Of a stretch of DNA of 64,000 nucleotides, positions 33,436 through 46,666 are shown piece by piece. The translations under genes and the position numbers were made by a program. Every line of letters starts with the position of its first letter. Position 1 is the stretch's first letter. The notes under the pieces are model-generated. The model was given only the letters and a program-made list of their open reading frames with translations, made no database searches and had not been told where the DNA came from. Origin of the DNA: Myoxocephalus aenaeus (Eukaryota; Chordata; Actinopteri; Perciformes; Cottidae); assembly GCA_038501785.1 (NCBI GenBank), contig JBAMJR010000529.1, positions 1 to 64,000 on the forward strand. The letters run 5' to 3'.

Positions 33436-35420
33436 TTGTGCATTTGTGAAAATAAAATAAAGAGACAGTTTCTAAGACTAAGTTGTATGCTCTGACGTCA
33501 GGGTTCTATGCTTTGATCTCACGGTTCTATGCTCTGATCCTGAGGTTCTAAGAAAGAAAGAATGAGATAAATATTGCTCTGATTCTGTGCAGTGATCTCA
33601 AGGTTCTATGCTTTGATCCCAAGGTTCTATGCTCAGGTTAACGGTCATTTGGGGGGCGATGACTTCCAGGGCATACTTTGTCATACTTTACCCAGGTTTG
33701 AGGTCACGTTCTCTGGGTAAAGGTTGGGGAAATGCCCCTATAAAAGTGCATGGGACTCTGGGTCAGAGTCAGGGGAAGTAACAGGGACACTGGGGCACTG
33801 AAGGGTCATTTGGAGGAAGATGACTTCCAGGGCACTCGTGGTCTGACTTTACCCAGGCTTGAGGTCACTTTCTCTGGGTAAAGGTTGGGGAAATGCCCCT
33901 ATAAAAGTACATGGGACTCTGGGTCAGAGTCAGGGGAAGTAACAGGGACACTGGGGAACTGGAGGGTCATTTGGAGGGAGATGGCTTCCAGGGCACACAT
34001 TGGCTAACTTTACCCAGGAATAAGGTCACCTTCTCTGGGTAAAAGTTGGGGTCATGTGACCCCCTTGAACCACCTCTGGAGCTCACCCCCCTAACCCGGC
34101 TCACCCTCCGACCCCGTGGACCCACACTTAAGCACACCCCCTGAGTTAAAACCCCCTGTGCGCTTGTTTTAAAGTCCTGTGCCCCTGGTTCTCTAGAGTA
34201 AAGAAAGTCCGGGACCATGGATACAAAGAAAAGTGCTAGATGTTAGATGTATGCCCTTGGTTAGGTTGATAGGTGAGTGGTTGAGGGATTGGGATTGGGA
34301 AAGTCACTCCCGGAATAGTTTATATGCAGAACATACACAATAAACTGAGTGAAAACATCGCTAACTCAAGATGGTTCAGATGAGTCTCTCTCGGGATGCG
34401 AACCGCCAACCATTGGAACCGGCGTTTTTTTTCTGAAGGTCGCCGAGACTTGAAAGTCAACTCCCCCCAGTACAATGGCCGACGCGATTCCAACGGTACT
34501 ACCGGCGAGCTAATCGGACCGTGCTAACCCGAGATGGTTCAGATGAGTCTCTCTCGGGCTGCGAACCGCCAACCACTGGCACCGGGTTTAAGCTAATGCC
34601 CTGCGCTTAGACCACTAGGCTAGCGGGGAAACGATGGAACCCGGAATCTGGAAATAGGTCTTTTATAAAGGTCATTGGACCCAGGCTACTTGAAACTGGG
34701 CTTTTGGATGAGTGGATTATCGTCGGCTTGTTGCGTTTTTTCCGGGAAGGTCGCAGAGACTTGAAACTCGACTCCCCCACTATAATGGCCAATGCGATTC
34801 CAATGGTACTATCCGCGAGCTAATAGGACCATGGCAAGGCACTTTTCTGAGAATGAGTCATTTTGCTAATTGAGCTTCTAACACCTTTGTTTGATATTCA
34901 AATGAGGTCAGGTGTTGATGGGTGAGTGGTTGAGGTAGGGGGAAAGGGATTGGGAAAGTCGCTCCTGGAATAGTTCATATGCAAGAATATACACATCAAC
35001 TGAGGCGAAACACTGCTAACTCAAGATGGTTCAAATGAGTCTATCTCAAGGTTCTATGCTCTGATCCTCAGGTTCTGAGAAATAAATCATGAGATCAATC
35101 TTGCTCTGACATCAGGGTTCTATGCTTTGATCCCAAGGTTCTATGCTCTGATCCTCAGGTTTGAAGAGAGAAATAATGAGATACATCAGGCTTCTATGCT
35201 TTGATCTCAAGGTGCCATGCTCTGATCCTCAGGTTCTAAAAAAAGAAAGAAAGAGATACATCTTTACTTAACTAGATGCCTGACCATGGAGCCTGACCAT
35301 GGAGGCCTGGGGCGGGTGTTGCTAAGCAGCTGCCGCGGCTCTGCCTAATTGAAAGAACTGCACCATGACCAGTGAGAACGGTCCCAGGAGGTGGGCTCAG
35401 GACGCAAACCCTTTGTGGTC

Positions 35421-35608
35421 ATCGCTTCTCGGCCTTTTGGCTAAGATCAAGTGTAGTATCTGTTCTTATCAGTTTAATATCTGATATGTCCTCTATACGA
35501 GGATGTCTTATTAAGCAGATTTTTAGCCTTGGGAGACGAAATAGGAGCTTGCTCTGTTCACTCCACGCATCGACCCGGTATTGCAGTATTGCTGGGAACG
35601 GTGCACCC
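35421..35608 (+). ncRNA. RNU2: U2 spliceosomal snRNA (unit 14)
   Basis: Identical to unit 1; block 2 promoter variants. Confidence 0.96.
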
Positions 35609-35956
35609 TTCAAATGCCTTGTGGACAACAAAACACCAATCCGATGGAGCAGTCTGTCGTTGACTTTGATTCTGTCATCAACGATACAAGTCTCAGTCGC
35701 TGTCGGTCTTCAGGACATGTGTCAAACAAAGGGCCTGTGTACCTGTTACTGATGCCCCTCTCTCTATTGGAAGGGACACAGACTGTGCAATGGACACTGT
35801 TGCTCTCTTTAAAATGTGGGAACGCCCTCTTTAAAATATGGTCGTGGTAATGGGTGTGGCCTGTTGTTTTGAACACAGCACGTCAACCGAGGCTTACCGT
35901 GAGACATTTGACTGGGACGACTACATTACCTGCTGCTCTTGACAAGAGGGCAGTAC

Positions 35957-36073
35957 TTACTTTGGTTTCTCTTCATAACGCACAAGTCTTTCGCCTTTTA
36001 CTAAAGACTTCCGTGGAGAGGAACACCAATGAGTTGAACCTATTTTTGACAGGCTTTGCCGTTCGGCTGAGCC
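35957..36073 (+). ncRNA. RNU5: U5 spliceosomal snRNA (unit 14)
   Basis: Identical to unit 1; first distal box GGTCGTGG. Confidence 0.93.
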
Positions 36074-38057
36074 TTGTGCATTTGTGAAAATAAAATAAAG
36101 AGACAGTTTCTAAGACTAAGTTGTATGCTCTGACGTCAGGGTTCTATGCTTTGATCTCACGGTTCTATGCTCTGATCCTGAGGTTCTAAGAAAGAAAGAA
36201 TGAGATAAATATTGCTCTGATTCTGTGCAGTGATCTCAAGGTTCTATGCTTTGATCCCAAGGTTCTATGCTCAGGTTAACGGTCATTTGGGGGGCGATGA
36301 CTTCCAGGGCATACTTTGTCATACTTTACCCAGGTTTGAGGTCACGTTCTCTGGGTAAAGGTTGGGGAAATGCCCCTATAAAAGTGCATGGGACTCTGGG
36401 TCAGAGTCAGGGGAAGTAACAGGGACACTGGGGCACTGAAGGGTCATTTGGAGGAAGATGACTTCCAGGGCACTCGTGGTCTGACTTTACCCAGGCTTGA
36501 GGTCACTTTCTCTGGGTAAAGGTTGGGGAAATGCCCCTATAAAAGTACATGGGACTCTGGGTCAGAGTCAGGGGAAGTAACAGGGACACTGGGGAACTGG
36601 AGGGTCATTTGGAGGGAGATGGCTTCCAGGGCACACATTGGCTAACTTTACCCAGGAATAAGGTCACCTTCTCTGGGTAAAAGTTGGGGTCATGTGACCC
36701 CCTTGAACCACCTCTGGAGCTCACCCCCCTAACCCGGCTCACCCTCCGACCCCGTGGACCCACACTTAAGCACACCCCCTGAGTTAAAACCCCCTGTGCG
36801 CTTGTTTTAAAGTCCTGTGCCCCTGGTTCTCTAGAGTAAAGAAAGTCCGGGACCATGGATACAAAGAAAAGTGCTAGATGTTAGATGTATGCCCTTGGTT
36901 AGGTTGATAGGTGAGTGGTTGAGGGATTGGGATTGGGAAAGTCACTCCCGGAATAGTTTATATGCAGAACATACACAATAAACTGAGTGAAAACATCGCT
37001 AACTCAAGATGGTTCAGATGAGTCTCTCTCGGGATGCGAACCGCCAACCATTGGAACCGGCGTTTTTTTCTGAAGGTCGCCGAGACTTGAAAGTCAACTC
37101 CCCCCAGTACAATGGCCGACGCGATTCCAACGGTACTACCGGCGAGCTAATCGGACCGTGCTAACCCGAGATGGTTCAGATGAGTCTCTCTCGGGCTGCG
37201 AACCGCCAACCACTGGCACCGGGTTTAAGCTAATGCCCTGCGCTTAGACCACTAGGCTAGCGGGGAAACGATGGAACCCGGAATCTGGAAATAGGTCTTT
37301 TATAAAGGTCATTGGACCCAGGCTACTTGAAACTGGGCTTTTGGATGAGTGGATTATCGTCGGCTTGTTGCGTTTTTTCCGGGAAGGTCGCAGAGACTTG
37401 AAACTCGACTCCCCCACTATAATGGCCAATGCGATTCCAATGGTACTATCCGCGAGCTAATAGGACCATGGCAAGGCACTTTTCTGAGAATGAGTCATTT
37501 TGCTAATTGAGCTTCTAACACCTTTGTTTGATATTCAAATGAGGTCAGGTGTTGATGGGTGAGTGGTTGAGGTAGGGGGAAAGGGATTGGGAAAGTCGCT
37601 CCTGGAATAGTTCATATGCAAGAATATACACATCAACTGAGGCGAAACACTGCTAACTCAAGATGGTTCAAATGAGTCTATCTCAAGGTTCTATGCTCTG
37701 ATCCTCAGGTTCTGAGAAATAAATCATGAGATCAATCTTGCTCTGACATCAGGGTTCTATGCTTTGATCCCAAGGTTCTATGCTCTGATCCTCAGGTTTG
37801 AAGAGAGAAATAATGAGATACATCAGGCTTCTATGCTTTGATCTCAAGGTGCCATGCTCTGATCCTCAGGTTCTAAAAAAAGAAAGAAAGAGATACATCT
37901 TTACTTAACTAGATGCCTGACCATGGAGCCTGACCATGGAGGCCTGGGGCGGGTGTTGCTAAGCAGCTGCCGCGGCTCTGCCTAATTGAAAGAACTGCAC
38001 CATGACCAGTGAGAACGGTCCCAGGAGGTGGGCTCAGGACGCAAACCCTTTGTGGTC

Positions 38058-38245
38058 ATCGCTTCTCGGCCTTTTGGCTAAGATCAAGTGTAGTATCTGT
38101 TCTTATCAGTTTAATATCTGATATGTCCTCTATACGAGGATGTCTTATTAAGCAGATTTTTAGCCTTGGGAGACGAAATAGGAGCTTGCTCTGTTCACTC
38201 CACGCATCGACCCGGTATTGCAGTATTGCTGGGAACGGTGCACCC
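38058..38245 (+). ncRNA. RNU2: U2 spliceosomal snRNA (unit 15)
   Basis: Identical to unit 1; block 2 promoter variants. Confidence 0.96.
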
Positions 38246-38593
38246 TTCAAATGCCTTGTGGACAACAAAACACCAATCCGATGGAGCAGTCTGTCGTTGA
38301 CTTTGATTCTGTCATCAACGATACAAGTCTCAGTCGCTGTCGGTCTTCAGGACATGTGTCAAACAAAGGGCCTGTGTACCTGTTACTGATGCCCCTCTCT
38401 CTATTGGAAGGGACACAGACTGTGCAATGGACACTGTTGCTCTCTTTAAAATGTGGGAACGCCCTCTTTAAAATATGGTCGTGGTAATGGGTGTGGCCTG
38501 TTGTTTTGAACACAGCACGTCAACCGAGGCTTACCGTGAGACATTTGACTGGGACGACTACATTACCTGCTGCTCTTGACAAGAGGGCAGTAC

Positions 38594-38710
38594 TTACTTT
38601 GGTTTCTCTTCATAACGCACAAGTCTTTCGCCTTTTACTAAAGACTTCCGTGGAGAGGAACACCAATGAGTTGAACCTATTTTTGACAGGCTTTGCCGTT
38701 CGGCTGAGCC
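38594..38710 (+). ncRNA. RNU5: U5 spliceosomal snRNA (unit 15)
   Basis: Identical to unit 1; first distal box GGTCGTGG. Confidence 0.93.
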
Positions 38711-40695
38711 TTGTGCATTTGTGAAAATAAAATAAAGAGACAGTTTCTAAGACTAAGTTGTATGCTCTGACGTCAGGGTTCTATGCTTTGATCTCACGGT
38801 TCTATGCTCTGATCCTGAGGTTCTAAGAAAGAAAGAATGAGATAAATATTGCTCTGATTCTGTGCAGTGATCTCAAGGTTCTATGCTTTGATCCCAAGGT
38901 TCTATGCTCAGGTTAACGGTCATTTGGGGGGCGATGACTTCCAGGGCATACTTTGTCATACTTTACCCAGGTTTGAGGTCACGTTCTCTGGGTAAAGGTT
39001 GGGGAAATGCCCCTATAAAAGTGCATGGGACTCTGGGTCAGAGTCAGGGGAAGTAACAGGGACACTGGGGCACTGAAGGGTCATTTGGAGGAAGATGACT
39101 TCCAGGGCACTCGTGGTCTGACTTTACCCAGGCTTGAGGTCACTTTCTCTGGGTAAAGGTTGGGGAAATGCCCCTATAAAAGTACATGGGACTCTGGGTC
39201 AGAGTCAGGGGAAGTAACAGGGACACTGGGGAACTGGAGGGTCATTTGGAGGGAGATGGCTTCCAGGGCACACATTGGCTAACTTTACCCAGGAATAAGG
39301 TCACCTTCTCTGGGTAAAAGTTGGGGTCATGTGACCCCCTTGAACCACCTCTGGAGCTCACCCCCCTAACCCGGCTCACCCTCCGACCCCGTGGACCCAC
39401 ACTTAAGCACACCCCCTGAGTTAAAACCCCCTGTGCGCTTGTTTTAAAGTCCTGTGCCCCTGGTTCTCTAGAGTAAAGAAAGTCCGGGACCATGGATACA
39501 AAGAAAAGTGCTAGATGTTAGATGTATGCCCTTGGTTAGGTTGATAGGTGAGTGGTTGAGGGATTGGGATTGGGAAAGTCACTCCCGGAATAGTTTATAT
39601 GCAGAACATACACAATAAACTGAGTGAAAACATCGCTAACTCAAGATGGTTCAGATGAGTCTCTCTCGGGATGCGAACCGCCAACCATTGGAACCGGCGT
39701 TTTTTTCTGAAGGTCGCCGAGACTTGAAAGTCAACTCCCCCCAGTACAATGGCCGACGCGATTCCAACGGTACTACCGGCGAGCTAATCGGACCGTGCTA
39801 ACCCGAGATGGTTCAGATGAGTCTCTCTCGGGCTGCGAACCGCCAACCACTGGCACCGGGTTTAAGCTAATGCCCTGCGCTTAGACCACTAGGCTAGCGG
39901 GGAAACGATGGAACCCGGAATCTGGAAATAGGTCTTTTATAAAGGTCATTGGACCCAGGCTACTTGAAACTGGGCTTTTGGATGAGTGGATTATCGTCGG
40001 CTTGTTGCGTTTTTTTCCGGGAAGGTCGCAGAGACTTGAAACTCGACTCCCCCACTATAATGGCCAATGCGATTCCAATGGTACTATCCGCGAGCTAATA
40101 GGACCATGGCAAGGCACTTTTCTGAGAATGAGTCATTTTGCTAATTGAGCTTCTAACACCTTTGTTTGATATTCAAATGAGGTCAGGTGTTGATGGGTGA
40201 GTGGTTGAGGTAGGGGGAAAGGGATTGGGAAAGTCGCTCCTGGAATAGTTCATATGCAAGAATATACACATCAACTGAGGCGAAACACTGCTAACTCAAG
40301 ATGGTTCAAATGAGTCTATCTCAAGGTTCTATGCTCTGATCCTCAGGTTCTGAGAAATAAATCATGAGATCAATCTTGCTCTGACATCAGGGTTCTATGC
40401 TTTGATCCCAAGGTTCTATGCTCTGATCCTCAGGTTTGAAGAGAGAAATAATGAGATACATCAGGCTTCTATGCTTTGATCTCAAGGTGCCATGCTCTGA
40501 TCCTCAGGTTCTAAAAAAAGAAAGAAAGAGATACATCTTTACTTAACTAGATGCCTGACCATGGAGCCTGACCATGGAGGCCTGGGGCGGGTGTTGCTAA
40601 GCAGCTGCCGCGGCTCTGCCTAATTGAAAGAACTGCACCATGACCAGTGAGAACGGTCCCAGGAGGTGGGCTCAGGACGCAAACCCTTTGTGGTC

Positions 40696-40883
40696 ATCGC
40701 TTCTCGGCCTTTTGGCTAAGATCAAGTGTAGTATCTGTTCTTATCAGTTTAATATCTGATATGTCCTCTATACGAGGATGTCTTATTAAGCAGATTTTTA
40801 GCCTTGGGAGACGAAATAGGAGCTTGCTCTGTTCACTCCACGCATCGACCCGGTATTGCAGTATTGCTGGGAACGGTGCACCC
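40696..40883 (+). ncRNA. RNU2: U2 spliceosomal snRNA (unit 16)
   Basis: Identical to unit 1. The unit has an extra T at 40010-40016, far upstream. Confidence 0.96.
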
Positions 40884-41232
40884 TTCAAATGCCTTGTGGA
40901 CAACAAAACACCAATCCGATGGAGCAGTCTGTCGTTGACTTTGATTCTGTCATCAACGATACAAGTCTCAGTCGCTGTCGGTCTTCAGGACATGTGTCAA
41001 ACAAAGGGCCTGTGTACCTGTTACTGATGCCCCTCTCTCTATTGGAAGGGGACACAGACTGTGCAATGGACACTGTTGCTCTCTTTAAAATGTGGGAACG
41101 CCCTCTTTAAAATATGGTCGTGGTAATGGGTGTGGCCTGTTGTTTTGAACACAGCACGTCAACCGAGGCTTACCGTGAGACATTTGACTGGGACGACTAC
41201 ATTACCTGCTGCTCTTGACAAGAGGGCAGTAC

Positions 41233-41349
41233 TTACTTTGGTTTCTCTTCATAACGCACAAGTCTTTCGCCTTTTACTAAAGACTTCCGTGGAGAGGAAC
41301 ACCAATGAGTTGAACCTATTTTTGACAGGCTTTGCCGTTCGGCTGAGCC
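41233..41349 (+). ncRNA. RNU5: U5 spliceosomal snRNA (unit 16)
   Basis: Identical to unit 1. An extra G (41048-41051) between U2 and U5 lies outside the PSE; first distal box GGTCGTGG. Confidence 0.93.
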
Positions 41350-43333
41350 TTGTGCATTTGTGAAAATAAAATAAAGAGACAGTTTCTAAGACTAAGTTGT
41401 ATGCTCTGACGTCAGGGTTCTATGCTTTGATCTCACGGTTCTATGCTCTGATCCTGAGGTTCTAAGAAAGAAAGAATGAGATAAATATTGCTCTGATTCT
41501 GTGCAGTGATCTCAAGGTTCTATGCTTTGATCCCAAGGTTCTATGCTCAGGTTAACGGTCATTTGGGGGGCGATGACTTCCAGGGCATACTTTGTCATAC
41601 TTTACCCAGGTTTGAGGTCACGTTCTCTGGGTAAAGGTTGGGGAAATGCCCCTATAAAAGTGCATGGGACTCTGGGTCAGAGTCAGGGGAAGTAACAGGG
41701 ACACTGGGGCACTGAAGGGTCATTTGGAGGAAGATGACTTCCAGGGCACTCGTGGTCTGACTTTACCCAGGCTTGAGGTCACTTTCTCTGGGTAAAGGTT
41801 GGGGAAATGCCCCTATAAAAGTACATGGGACTCTGGGTCAGAGTCAGGGGAAGTAACAGGGACACTGGGGAACTGGAGGGTCATTTGGAGGGAGATGGCT
41901 TCCAGGGCACACATTGGCTAACTTTACCCAGGAATAAGGTCACCTTCTCTGGGTAAAAGTTGGGGTCATGTGACCCCCTTGAACCACCTCTGGAGCTCAC
42001 CCCCCTAACCCGGCTCACCCTCCGACCCCGTGGACCCACACTTAAGCACACCCCCTGAGTTAAAACCCCCTGTGCGCTTGTTTTAAAGTCCTGTGCCCCT
42101 GGTTCTCTAGAGTAAAGAAAGTCCGGGACCATGGATACAAAGAAAAGTGCTAGATGTTAGATGTATGCCCTTGGTTAGGTTGATAGGTGAGTGGTTGAGG
42201 GATTGGGATTGGGAAAGTCACTCCCGGAATAGTTTATATGCAGAACATACACAATAAACTGAGTGAAAACATCGCTAACTCAAGATGGTTCAGATGAGTC
42301 TCTCTCGGGATGCGAACCGCCAACCATTGGAACCGGCGTTTTTTTCTGAAGGTCGCCGAGACTTGAAAGTCAACTCCCCCCAGTACAATGGCCGACGCGA
42401 TTCCAACGGTACTACCGGCGAGCTAATCGGACCGTGCTAACCCGAGATGGTTCAGATGAGTCTCTCTCGGGCTGCGAACCGCCAACCACTGGCACCGGGT
42501 TTAAGCTAATGCCCTGCGCTTAGACCACTAGGCTAGCGGGGAAACGATGGAACCCGGAATCTGGAAATAGGTCTTTTATAAAGGTCATTGGACCCAGGCT
42601 ACTTGAAACTGGGCTTTTGGATGAGTGGATTATCGTCGGCTTGTTGCGTTTTTTCCGGGAAGGTCGCAGAGACTTGAAACTCGACTCCCCCACTATAATG
42701 GCCAATGCGATTCCAATGGTACTATCCGCGAGCTAATAGGACCATGGCAAGGCACTTTTCTGAGAATGAGTCATTTTGCTAATTGAGCTTCTAACACCTT
42801 TGTTTGATATTCAAATGAGGTCAGGTGTTGATGGGTGAGTGGTTGAGGTAGGGGGAAAGGGATTGGGAAAGTCGCTCCTGGAATAGTTCATATGCAAGAA
42901 TATACACATCAACTGAGGCGAAACACTGCTAACTCAAGATGGTTCAAATGAGTCTATCTCAAGGTTCTATGCTCTGATCCTCAGGTTCTGAGAAATAAAT
43001 CATGAGATCAATCTTGCTCTGACATCAGGGTTCTATGCTTTGATCCCAAGGTTCTATGCTCTGATCCTCAGGTTTGAAGAGAGAAATAATGAGATACATC
43101 AGGCTTCTATGCTTTGATCTCAAGGTGCCATGCTCTGATCCTCAGGTTCTAAAAAAAGAAAGAAAGAGATACATCTTTACTTAACTAGATGCCTGACCAT
43201 GGAGCCTGACCATGGAGGCCTGGGGCGGGTGTTGCTAAGCAGCTGCCGCGGCTCTGCCTAATTGAAAGAACTGCACCATGACCAGTGAGAACGGTCCCAG
43301 GAGGTGGGCTCAGGACGCAAACCCTTTGTGGTC

Positions 43334-43521
43334 ATCGCTTCTCGGCCTTTTGGCTAAGATCAAGTGTAGTATCTGTTCTTATCAGTTTAATATCTGATAT
43401 GTCCTCTATACGAGGATGTCTTATTAAGCAGATTTTTAGCCTTGGGAGACGAAATAGGAGCTTGCTCTGTTCACTCCACGCATCGACCCGGTATTGCAGT
43501 ATTGCTGGGAACGGTGCACCC
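43334..43521 (+). ncRNA. RNU2: U2 spliceosomal snRNA (unit 17)
   Basis: Identical to unit 1. Last unit with the 42-bp upstream deletion and the last with T67. Confidence 0.96.
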
Positions 43522-43869
43522 TTCAAATGCCTTGTGGACAACAAAACACCAATCCGATGGAGCAGTCTGTCGTTGACTTTGATTCTGTCATCAACGATAC
43601 AAGTCTCAGTCGCTGTCGGTCTTCAGGACATGTGTCAAACAAAGGGCCTGTGTACCTGTTACTGATGCCCCTCTCTCTATTGGAAGGGACACAGACTGTG
43701 CAATGGACACTGTTGCTCTCTTTAAAATGTGGGAACGCCCTCTTTAAAATATGGTCGTGGTAATGGGTGTGGCCTGTTGTTTTGAACACAGCACGTCAAC
43801 CGAGGCTTACCGTGAGACATTTGACTGGGACGACTACATTACCTGCTGCTCTTGACAAGAGGGCAGTAC

Positions 43870-43986
43870 TTACTTTGGTTTCTCTTCATAACGCACAAGT
43901 CTTTCGCCTTTTACTAAAGACTTCCGTGGAGAGGAACACCAATGAGTTGAACCTATTTTTGACAGGCTTTGCCGTTCGGCTGAGCC
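43870..43986 (+). ncRNA. RNU5: U5 spliceosomal snRNA (unit 17)
   Basis: Identical to unit 1; first distal box GGTCGTGG. Two extra bases near 45079 lie in the spacer module further downstream. Confidence 0.93.
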
Positions 43987-46013
43987 TTGTGCATTTGTGA
44001 AAATAAAATAAAGAGACAGTTTCTAAGACTAAGTTGTATGCTCTGACGTCAGGGTTCTATGCTTTGATCTCACGGTTCTATGCTCTGATCCTGAGGTTCT
44101 AAGAAAGAAAGAATGAGATAAATATTGCTCTGATTCTGTGCAGTGATCTCAAGGTTCTATGCTTTGATCCCAAGGTTCTATGCTCAGGTTAACGGTCATT
44201 TGGGGGGCGATGACTTCCAGGGCATACTTTGTCATACTTTACCCAGGTTTGAGGTCACGTTCTCTGGGTAAAGGTTGGGGAAATGCCCCTATAAAAGTGC
44301 ATGGGACTCTGGGTCAGAGTCAGGGGAAGTAACAGGGACACTGGGGCACTGAAGGGTCATTTGGAGGAAGATGACTTCCAGGGCACTCGTGGTCTGACTT
44401 TACCCAGGCTTGAGGTCACTTTCTCTGGGTAAAGGTTGGGGAAATGCCCCTATAAAAGTACATGGGACTCTGGGTCAGAGTCAGGGGAAGTAACAGGGAC
44501 ACTGGGGAACTGGAGGGTCATTTGGAGGGAGATGGCTTCCAGGGCACACATTGGCTAACTTTACCCAGGAATAAGGTCACCTTCTCTGGGTAAAAGTTGG
44601 GGTCATGTGACCCCCTTGAACCACCTCTGGAGCTCACCCCCCTAACCCGGCTCACCCTCCGACCCCGTGGACCCACACTTAAGCACACCCCCTGAGTTAA
44701 AACCCCCTGTGCGCTTGTTTTAAAGTCCTGTGCCCCTGGTTCTCTAGAGTAAAGAAAGTCCGGGACCATGGATACAAAGAAAAGTGCTAGATGTTAGATG
44801 TATGCCCTTGGTTAGGTTGATAGGTGAGTGGTTGAGGGATTGGGATTGGGAAAGTCACTCCCGGAATAGTTTATATGCAGAACATACACAATAAACTGAG
44901 TGAAAACATCGCTAACTCAAGATGGTTCAGATGAGTCTCTCTCGGGATGCGAACCGCCAACCATTGGAACCGGCGTTTTTTTCTGAAGGTCGCCGAGACT
45001 TGAAAGTCAACTCCCCCCAGTACAATGGCCGACGCGATTCCAACGGTACTACCGGCGAGCTAATCGGACCGTGCTAACACCCGAGATGGTTCAGATGAGT
45101 CTCTCTCGGGCTGCGAACCGCCAACCACTGGCACCGGGTTTAAGCTAATGCCCTGCGCTTAGACCACTAGGCTAGCGGGGAAACGATGGAACCCGGAATC
45201 TGGAAATAGGTCTTTTATAAAGGTCATTGGACCCAGGCTACTTGAAACTGGGCTTTTGGATGAGTGGATTATCGTCGGCTTGTTGCGTTTTTTCCGGGAA
45301 GGTCGCAGAGACTTGAAACCCGACTCCCCCACTATAATGGCCAATGCGATTCCAATGGTACTATCCGCGAGCTAATAGGACCATGGCAAGGCACTTTTCT
45401 GAGAGTCATTTTGCTAATTGAGCTTCTAACACCTTTGTTTGATATTCAAATGAGGTCAGGTGTTGATGGGTGAGTGGTTGAGGTAGGGGGAAAGGGATTG
45501 GGAAAGTCGCTCCTGGAATAGTTCATATGCAAGAATATACACATCAACTGAGGCGAAACACTGCTAACTCAAGATGGTTCAAATGAGTCCTATCTCAAGG
45601 TTCTATGCTCTGATCCTCAGGTTCTGAGAAATAAATCATGAGATCAATCTTGCTCTGACATCAGGGTTCTATGCTTTGATCTCAAGGTTCTATGCTCTGA
45701 CATCAGGGTTCTATGCTTTGATCCCAAGGTTCTATGCTCTGATCCTCAGGTTTGAAGAGAGAAATAATGAGATACATCAGGCTTCTATGCTTTGATCTCA
45801 AGGTGCCATGCTCTGATCCTCAGGTTCTAAAAAAAGAAAGAAAGAGATACATCTTTACTTAACTAGATGCCTGACCATGGAGCCTGACCATGGAGGGCCT
45901 GGGGGCGGGTGTTGCTAAGCAGCTGCCGCTGCTCTGCCTAATTGAAAGAACTGCACCATGACCAGTGAGAACGGTCCCAGGAGGTGGGCTCAGGACGCAA
46001 ACCCTTTGTGGTC

Positions 46014-46201
46014 ATCGCTTCTCGGCCTTTTGGCTAAGATCAAGTGTAGTATCTGTTCTTATCAGTTTAATATCTGATACGTCCTCTATACGAGGATGTC
46101 TTATTAAGCAGATTTTTAGCCTTGGGAGACGAAATAGGAGCTTGCTCTGTTCACTCCACGCATCGACCCGGTATTGCAGTATTGCTGGGAACGGTGCACC
46201 C
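46014..46201 (+). ncRNA. RNU2: U2 spliceosomal snRNA, C67 form (unit 18)
   Basis: First gene with C at position 67 (46080), which matches human U2 and gives a Watson-Crick pair with G85 beneath stem IIa. The gene is otherwise identical to unit 1, although its surroundings carry six or seven small indels. GC box and PSE remain recognisable. Confidence 0.95.
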
Positions 46202-46549
46202 TTCAAATGCCTTGTGGACAACAAAACACCAATCCGATGGAGCAGTCTGTCGTTGACTTGATTCTGTCGTCAACGATACAAGTCTCAGTCGCTGTCGGTC
46301 TTCAGGACATGTGTCAAACAAAGGGCCTGTGTACCTGTTACTGATGCCCCTCTCTCTATTGGAAGGGACACAGACTGTGCAATGGACACTGTTGCTCTCT
46401 TTAAAATGTGGGAACGCCCTCTTTAAAATATGGGCGTGGTAATGGGGTGTGGCCTGTTGTTTTGAACACAGCACGTCAACCGAGGCTTACCGTGAGACAT
46501 TTGACTGGGACGACTACATTACCTGCTGCTCTTGACAAGAGGGCAGTAC

Positions 46550-46666
46550 TTACTTTGGTTTCTCTTCATAACGCACAAGTCTTTCGCCTTTTACTAAAGA
46601 CTTCCGTGGAGAGGAACACCAATGAGTTGAACCTATTTTTGACAGGCTTTGCCGTTCGGCTGAGCC
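46550..46666 (+). ncRNA. RNU5: U5 spliceosomal snRNA (unit 18)
   Basis: Gene identical to unit 1 with GGGCGTGG restored upstream. An extra G lies near 46446 in the distal promoter and another at 46680 beside the 3' box. Confidence 0.92.

Larger units (their letters stand above)
26791..45254 (+). repeat. Array block 2: units 11-17, short form
   Basis: Seven units of 2637-2639 bp. Each lacks exactly 42 bp of the upstream minisatellite (junction near unit offset 411, for example 27200/27201). All have G where the other blocks have T in a segment about 85 bp upstream of U2, which creates CCGCGG. All have T instead of G in the U5 distal GT/GC box (first at 27930). U2 keeps T at position 67. Single-unit indels occur in unit 11 (extra G at 27975), unit 13 (one G missing near 32316, one extra T near 34430), unit 16 (extra T near 40013, extra G near 41050) and unit 17 (two extra bases near 45079). 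Confidence 0.9.
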
